Below, piece after piece: positions 6,389 to 10,306 of a stretch of 10,306 nucleotides of DNA (the first letter of the stretch is position 1; each line of letters begins with the position of its first letter). The DNA lies in NCBI GenBank assembly GCA_946887025.1, contig CAMPJY010000104.1:1-10306 (forward strand), written 5' to 3'. The notes under the pieces are model-generated. The model saw only the letters and a program-made list of their open reading frames with translations. It had not been told where the DNA came from and searched no databases. The position numbers and the translations under genes are program-made. Source of the DNA: an uncultured Salinimicrobium sp. (GTDB taxonomy: Bacteria; Bacteroidota; Bacteroidia; Flavobacteriales; Flavobacteriaceae).

Positions 6389-6889
6389 CTACAGTTCCAG
6401 TTTCCCGCTTTCCCCGATGTCTTTATTCTTTCCCGTGAGGGCAGCAATTCCAAGCTTGTATAGGGTCACATATTTATTAGATTTGTTATTCCAGTAATAT
6501 GCCTCCCGAGGATGAAATTTTATTGCAGTAAGATTGGGATCGTCCACTCCGTCAAACCAGGCGTCCGCCATGTCGTCGTAAAGATCTTCCAAAACCTCCT
6601 TATTGGTCACAATTTCGCCCATACCATAAACGCTGACGAATTCCATGTCTGAAGGATCACTATACAATAGCTGCACCTGGTTATTTTCTGTAATATTCAT
6701 GTTGTGCTCGCTGTTCCGAAGACTCAGAAACCAGATATCCCCGTGGTCGTCGACCTTTTTTGTGGACATGGGAACAGCATTCAGGGGAATTTTTCCCAAT
6801 CCAGTCACCATCATGGCAACCCTTATATCATCCACCAGATCCTTTAATTTTTCTCTGGCCGCTTCGTTGTTCAGGTTTTCCGTACTCAT
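6389..6889 (-). CDS. Pyridoxamine 5'-phosphate oxidase-like protein, general stress protein 26 type
   Basis: A 166-residue split-barrel protein of the pyridoxamine-phosphate-oxidase-like superfamily, the group called general stress protein 26. Members bind flavins, but most have no proven reaction and this one is not expected to make PLP. Visible landmarks: an N-terminal helix (about 6-24), first strand VAMMVTG, then VPMSTKKVDDHGDIWFLSLR (39-58), SEHNMNI (60-66), QVQLLYSDP, FVSVYGMGEIV (84-94), the helix EVLEDLYDDMADAWFDG and the FHPREAYYWNNKSNK segment (125-139) that ends the barrel. Length is normal. The C-terminal tail (about 150-166) is polar and variable. It is a single gene: a 90-bp gap separates it from the kinase gene and about 107 bp from fabD. 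TATATTTA at 6911-6918 on the minus strand is one mismatch from the -7 consensus. Confidence 0.9.
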   Translation of the reverse strand: MSTENLNNEAAREKLKDLVDDIRVAMMVTGLGKIPLNAVPMSTKKVDDHGDIWFLSLRNSEHNMNITENNQVQLLYSDPSDMEFVSVYGMGEIVTNKEVLEDLYDDMADAWFDGVDDPNLTAIKFHPREAYYWNNKSNKYVTLYKLGIAALTGKNKDIGESGKLEL

Positions 6890-6979
6890 TGCGTTTGGTT
6901 TTTAACTTCCTAAATATAAAATAGATAGGAGTATAAAAGGCCCAAAAAACTGCTAAAAGATGAGAATCTGCTGTTAAGG

Positions 6980-7843
6980 TTAAGAATATTTTTTCAAAAT
7001 AGCCACAACCTGTGAAAAATAGCTGCTTCCAAAAATATTCAGGTGGACCAGCAGATAATATAGCTGCCATAAGGGAATACGGTCCTGAAAACCATCGGGA
7101 AGAGGAAAGATTTCTGAATAACGGCGGAAAACCTCCTCCGGAAAGCCGCCGAATAATTTCATCATCGCCAGATCCATCTCCCTGGGCCCATAACTGACAG
7201 CAGGATCTATTAAACAGGGGAGACCTGCTTCACTGATCAGATAATTTCCGCTCCACAGGTCCCCGTGGATCAGGGCCGGTGGCTCCTCCGGAATAGCTGC
7301 CGTAATATTTTTTAATGCCGCACCTAAGGAATCGAATTTGAAACCCTGCTCCTCTGCCATCCGAAGCTGCGGCTCCAGACGCTGGCGGATGTAAAAATCG
7401 GCAGCGGATACCTCAGAATTATTAAACTGCGGAAGACTGCCTATATAATTTGAAGATGGGAATCCAAACTCCGGTGCAGAGTTTTGGTGGAGTGCAGCAA
7501 GGTTTTCTGCAAAAATGTTCCAGAAATCCCTGGACTGCCGGCCTTCCGGAATGTATTCGAGCAACAGGTAAGAAAAATTACCAGAAGTACCAGCCGACCC
7601 TACTTCGGGAATAATGAATTTGCTTTTACTCCTCAGGATGTTTAGTCCGGCCTGTTCAGCATCAAACATTCCTGGAAATCTGTCTGCTTCATTTACTTTT
7701 AAAACCCTTTTCCCTTTTGATGTTTGCAGCCGGTAAACTTCATTAATACTACCTCCCGCGAGTCTGGCAGTACTCGAAATTCTAATTTCCTCTGATTCTT
7801 CTATATGTTTAAAGACCTTTCTGAGATCACTGTCGGCGCTCAT
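6980..7843 (-). CDS. Fructosamine/ketosamine-3-kinase family protein
   Basis: A 287-residue, kinase-like fold enzyme, close in length to E. coli YniA. Family members phosphorylate the third carbon of fructosamines or ribulosamines on glycated proteins so that the sugar falls off, a protein repair step in the cytosol. Motifs: GGSINEVYRL (30-39, nucleotide loop), RVLKVNEAD (46-54, with ATP-binding Lys49), LLLEYI hinge (93-98), the catalytic loop LIHGDLWSGN (191-200, Asp195), metal-binding LIDPAVSYGPREMDLAM (211-227, Asp213) and the C-terminal WQLYYLLVHLNIFG. The active site is complete. The start ATG at 7843 lies inside the end of folA, giving a 17-bp overlap, so translation is probably coupled. 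Whether its substrate is glycated protein or a small sugar amine cannot be told. Confidence 0.93.
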   Translation of the reverse strand: MSADSDLRKVFKHIEESEEIRISSTARLAGGSINEVYRLQTSKGKRVLKVNEADRFPGMFDAEQAGLNILRSKSKFIIPEVGSAGTSGNFSYLLLEYIPEGRQSRDFWNIFAENLAALHQNSAPEFGFPSSNYIGSLPQFNNSEVSAADFYIRQRLEPQLRMAEEQGFKFDSLGAALKNITAAIPEEPPALIHGDLWSGNYLISEAGLPCLIDPAVSYGPREMDLAMMKLFGGFPEEVFRRYSEIFPLPDGFQDRIPLWQLYYLLVHLNIFGSSYFSQVVAILKKYS

Positions 7844-8318
7844 AGGTCAGGAAGGTAAAATCATATTTATGACGCTCATCCTTTCCGTGGTAGACAGAGG
7901 AAACCAGCTCCCACTTTGACAAATCAAGTTCCGGGAAAAACGCATCCGCCTCAAAATCATCATGCACCCTTGTCAGTTCAATTTTGTCAGTCTTATCCAG
8001 CCCCATTTTAAAGATCTCACCCCCACCTATAATAAAGGGCTGTGGATCATCTTTGGCTTCTTTAAGCGCCTCCTCGAGAGAATGAACTATAAATGCGCCT
8101 TCGGGATGATAGTCCTTCTGACGCGTCAGCACCAGGTGGGTCCTGTTTGGAAGGGGTTGCGGGAAGGATTCGAACGTCTTTCGTCCCATAATGATGCAAT
8201 GTCCTGTAGTCAGAGCTTTAAAGCGCTTAAAATCATCAGGAAGATGCCATACCAGATCGTTATCTTTCCCCAGCGCATTATTTTCACCCGCCGCCGCGAT
8301 CATTGTTACCTGTCCCAT
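7827..8318 (-). CDS. folA: Dihydrofolate reductase
   Basis: A 163-residue enzyme that reduces dihydrofolate to tetrahydrofolate with NADPH in the cytosol; it is the target of trimethoprim. Motifs: IAAAGENNALGKDNDLVWHLP (7-27) with Trp24, the proton-donor Asp29 in HLPDDFKRFK, the NADPH-binding IMGRKTFESF (43-52), the substrate-binding Arg59 in LPNRTHLVLTR, IIGGGEIF (96-103) and ELTRVHDDFEADAFFPE with Thr116. All expected residues are in place. The start ATG at 8318 lies 3 bp after the stop of the 2TM gene, and the end overlaps the kinase gene by 17 bp, so it is the middle gene of a tight operon. There is no thyA beside it in this window, although thyA-folA pairing is common in other bacteria. 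Confidence 0.97.
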   Translation of the reverse strand: MGQVTMIAAAGENNALGKDNDLVWHLPDDFKRFKALTTGHCIIMGRKTFESFPQPLPNRTHLVLTRQKDYHPEGAFIVHSLEEALKEAKDDPQPFIIGGGEIFKMGLDKTDKIELTRVHDDFEADAFFPELDLSKWELVSSVYHGKDERHKYDFTFLTYERRQ

Positions 8319-8321
8319 GGT

Positions 8322-8765
8322 CTAGGAATTTATTGGATTATCAGGAGGAAGTCTTTCCTCAGGAGGAGTTTCCAGATTGGTTTTTTTAGGCAGGGGATAA
8401 TCTTTTTGGACCTGCAGCTCCAGCTCCTCAATTTTCTCCCGTTGTTTCTCCACCAGTTTTTCAATCTGCCGATTCTCCCAATCCTTTCCCAGGAATTTAT
8501 TGGTGACAAAAACATTGAAGGCATGAAGCAGGAGAAGGATTCCCCATAGAATAATGGCCCAAACGAACCAATCCAGCCCAAAGGGCTTTACGTCAATTCC
8601 ATATTCAAACACGACGTTCAGCAGAATAAGGATCACGGCACCGACGAGGAAAAAAAGGAAGTGCTGGTAGAGTCTTCTTTTTTCCTTTGCCCGGGCCTGC
8701 GCCCTTTCGATTAGTTCCCGCTGCTCGGGATCTATTTTGGAGGTAGTATTTCTTTTGGAAAACAT
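8322..8765 (-). CDS. 2TM domain membrane protein
   Basis: A 147-residue inner-membrane protein. Residues 1-31 are a charged N-terminus. Two predicted membrane helices run over about 33-54 (FLFFLVGAVILILL) and 65-87 (FVWAIILWGILLLLHAFNVF). The segment FLGKDWENRQIEKL follows, then a coiled-coil-like Glu/Lys helix (about 98-121) and a Pro-rich tail. This layout, two helices followed by a W-E-x-R-x-I motif, matches the 2TM domain family found mostly in Bacteroidota. The family has no firm function; some members are attached to LytTR or histidine-kinase proteins, which suggests signalling, but this one has no such partner domain. It is the first gene of the operon with folA and the kinase gene. 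Confidence 0.88.
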   Translation of the reverse strand: MFSKRNTTSKIDPEQRELIERAQARAKEKRRLYQHFLFFLVGAVILILLNVVFEYGIDVKPFGLDWFVWAIILWGILLLLHAFNVFVTNKFLGKDWENRQIEKLVEKQREKIEELELQVQKDYPLPKKTNLETPPEERLPPDNPINS

Positions 8766-8794
8766 ATTTATGGAGTAATTTAGATAAATCCTTT

Positions 8795-8828
8795 CAAATT
8801 TATTGATTTTACTCCGGAAATACCCAAA
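8795..8828 (-). promoter_or_regulatory. Promoter of the 2TM-folA-kinase operon
   Basis: On the minus strand TAAATTTG (8802-8795) matches the -7 consensus TAnnTTTG exactly. TTTG (8828-8825) lies 22 bp upstream, close to the usual 19-21 bp spacing for the -33 box. The predicted transcript start near 8791 gives a leader of about 25 bases. The -33 box sits just before the ATG of the divergent gene at 8831. Confidence 0.65.
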
Positions 8829-8830
8829 GC

Positions 8831-9922
8831 ATGAAAAATTTTAGAAAACAGTTCCCGCTTCTCGAGCAGTACACATATTTAAACACCGCAGCTTCGGGAC
8901 TTCTGTCGGAGGACCTGTTGGAGTTCAGGCAGGATCACGATCTTGATCTGCTGGTATCGGCAAGTATCATGCGGGAGCAACAGGGAAAGATCCTCGCAAA
9001 GGTCCGGGAATCGGTGGGAGGGTTGTTCAACTGTGCCCCCAATCATGTCGCGCTTACTCCCAATTTCTCTTACGGATTCAATACTTTAATGGAGGGAGTA
9101 TCCTCCTCAAAAAAAGTGCTACTGCTGGAGAAAGATTACCCCTCCATAAATTGGGCAGTGGAGTCCAGGGGTTTTGAGGTTTGTTATGCTAAAATTGACG
9201 AATATCTCGAAAGCAATATCTCCGCTGCAATGGCAGAACACCATCCGGATATCCTGGCCTTCAGCCTGGTCCAGTACATCAATGGGATCAAAATAGACCT
9301 GGAATTCCTTTCCCGGCTGAAGCTGGATTATCCCGACCTGCTCATCTTCGCCGATGGGACCCAGTATTGCGGAACGGAAGTCTTCGACTTTGAGGCCTCC
9401 GGAATTGATGTGCTGGGCGCTAGTGGATATAAATGGATGAACGCAGGCTACGGAAATGCTTTCTTTCTTTTCAAGGAATCCGTGGCCGGGAAGGTAGCAC
9501 CGAAATCCCTGGGATTTAATTCCCTGCAGGGGAAGTACAAGCCGCAGGAGGGGAATTTCATTGGGCGTTTTGAACCGGGGCATCAGGATACCCTCAATTT
9601 TGGCAGCCTTACAGCTGCCATTCAGCTCCTCCGGAAAATAGGCATGGAAACCATTGAGACCCAGGTAAAGTTACTTTCAAGGGAAGCCAAAAAGGCATTT
9701 CTGGAAAGGGATCTGCTCGAGCCTGCGGTTGCCAAGAGAGACCTGCATTCCTCCATCTTCAATATCAGGGGCGATGAAGCCCTGTTCCAGCAGCTGAACC
9801 AGAACAATATCATCTGTTCGCAACGAGGGGAGGGGATCAGGATCAGTTTCCATTATTTCAACACCATGGCTGATCTTGAGCGCCTTTTAAAAGTACTTGA
9901 TGCCAGAAGAACCAATAGGTAA
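8831..9922 (+). CDS. Class V aminotransferase-family PLP enzyme
   Basis: A 363-residue, fold-type I PLP enzyme of the class V (cysteine desulfurase / isopenicillin N epimerase-like) group. Landmarks: YTYLNTAASGLLS (14-26, substrate entry), LTPNFSYGFNTL (75-86, phosphate-binding turn), FADGTQYCG (173-181, with Asp175 contacting the PLP ring and Gln178), GASGYKWMNAGYGNAFF (196-212, Schiff-base Lys201), then a segment at about 250-261 ending in QDTLNFGSL, and the C-terminal small domain ending in ISFHYFNTMADLERLL. No catalytic Cys loop of the IscS/SufS kind is evident, so it is more likely an aminotransferase, lyase or racemase-like member of unknown substrate. It is divergent from the 2TM-folA operon; a -7-like TAATTTAG (8776-8783) with TTTG at 8754-8757 could be its promoter. 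It ends 14 bp from the convergent lipoprotein gene. Confidence 0.9.
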   Translation: MKNFRKQFPLLEQYTYLNTAASGLLSEDLLEFRQDHDLDLLVSASIMREQQGKILAKVRESVGGLFNCAPNHVALTPNFSYGFNTLMEGVSSSKKVLLLEKDYPSINWAVESRGFEVCYAKIDEYLESNISAAMAEHHPDILAFSLVQYINGIKIDLEFLSRLKLDYPDLLIFADGTQYCGTEVFDFEASGIDVLGASGYKWMNAGYGNAFFLFKESVAGKVAPKSLGFNSLQGKYKPQEGNFIGRFEPGHQDTLNFGSLTAAIQLLRKIGMETIETQVKLLSREAKKAFLERDLLEPAVAKRDLHSSIFNIRGDEALFQQLNQNNIICSQRGEGIRISFHYFNTMADLERLLKVLDARRTNR

Positions 9923-9936
9923 GTCAGGAGGCAGCT

Positions 9937-10302
9937 CTACATTGTCTTCCCTAATTCCAGATCGTAGGATATTGAGGTGGTTGTTGTAAAAAGCAGGAAG
10001 CCTGATTTGTTTACAAAGGTCAATTTCCCCTCATCCAATTTTGGGCCCTCCTCAAGGGAATTTATGATGCCGCTTATTTCGCTCGCAATTTTCTTCTGTT
10101 CATCAATGGACAGCTCAGAATATTTGCTTTCACTCAGGCTGATGTCAATGATCTTGTTGTTCGTGATCTTGATTTGAAATTCGTCCGTCCCATACTTTTC
10201 CTGAAGTATTTCCGTCAACTCCATTCCATATCCAAGTTTGGGTGAGAAGTCACAGGCAGTGAAGCTGAAAAACAGGACAAGGATCGCTAATATTCTTTTC
10301 AC
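9937..10302 (-). CDS. Small lipoprotein of unknown function, start near window edge
   Basis: A 121-residue protein read from a GTG at 10302. Met/Lys/Arg then a hydrophobic stretch and the lipobox FTAC (Cys17) form a complete lipoprotein signal peptide, so the GTG is a sensible start, but only four bases upstream are visible and an upstream ATG cannot be excluded. The mature protein is about 105 residues, mixed alpha/beta: a helix MELTEILQEKYG, a strand pair FQIKITNNKIIDISLSES, a helix SIDEQKKIASEISGIINSL, then strands GKLTFVNKSGFLLF and TTTSISYDLE. It does not match a family I can name. The gene converges with the class V enzyme with 14 bp between stops and no visible hairpin there. Confidence 0.75.
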   Translation of the reverse strand: MKRILAILVLFFSFTACDFSPKLGYGMELTEILQEKYGTDEFQIKITNNKIIDISLSESKYSELSIDEQKKIASEISGIINSLEEGPKLDEGKLTFVNKSGFLLFTTTTSISYDLELGKTM

Positions 10303-10306
10303 AATT

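Noticed and set aside
6951..6974. CTGCT copies near the end of the kinase gene, examined as a terminator stem
   Set aside because: The copies are direct rather than inverted repeats and cannot form a stem; no convincing terminator was found in this 90-bp gap.
7962..8549. A 195-codon open frame on the plus strand opposite folA and the 2TM gene
   Set aside because: It spans two clearly conserved minus-strand genes and their junction, and its product has no recognisable domain; it is an antisense shadow.
9119..9583. A 154-codon minus-strand frame opposite the class V enzyme
   Set aside because: It lies wholly inside a gene with intact PLP motifs and shows no signal peptide, domain or promoter of its own.

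Overview
The window reads as chromosome of a member of the Bacteroidota, most likely a marine Flavobacteriaceae (Gramella/Christiangramia or Salegentibacter type). The reasons are a type IX secretion (T9SS) sorting domain at the C-terminus of a secreted protein, a Bacteroidota-type 2TM protein, small acidic lipoproteins, Bacteroidota promoter boxes (TAnnTTTG) and little Shine-Dalgarno signal. The genus is an inference; no rRNA or other marker gene is present.

Layout. 1-1128 (+) is the 3' end of a large exported repeat protein: an HYR-like repeat, an unnamed Cys-containing domain, an acidic linker and a T9SS sorting domain. A strong terminator follows. 1251-2027 (+) is an XRE/S24 (LexA-like) regulator with a promoter box almost touching its start codon. 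A two-way terminator separates it from two small acidic lipoprotein genes on the minus strand (2163-2375 and 2543-2785), which have a perfect 9-1-9 palindrome between them. Next come waaA (Kdo transferase, minus) and, divergently, a WbpE-like sugar aminotransferase (plus); both point to surface glycan and lipopolysaccharide synthesis. A two-way terminator at 5348-5376 separates the aminotransferase from convergent fabD (minus, fatty acid synthesis).

Upstream of fabD on the minus strand lie a general-stress FMN-binding split-barrel protein (6389-6889) and then a compact operon transcribed 2TM protein - folA - fructosamine kinase-like gene (8765 down to 6980). In that operon the first gap is 3 bp and folA overlaps the kinase gene by 17 bp. 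Divergent from it is a class V PLP enzyme (8831-9922, plus), which converges with a small lipoprotein gene (9937-10302, minus) cut close to its start by the window edge.

Most genes are housekeeping or envelope functions. I see no transposase, integrase, phage structural gene, CRISPR array, toxin-antitoxin pair, rRNA or tRNA. No stretch longer than 300 bases lacks a gene; the intergenic gaps hold promoters, terminators and one palindrome. I found no convincing new multi-gene system. The points most worth a second look are the possibly leaderless regulator, the paired acidic lipoproteins with their palindrome, the unnamed domain in the T9SS cargo protein, and the folA/fructosamine kinase overlap.
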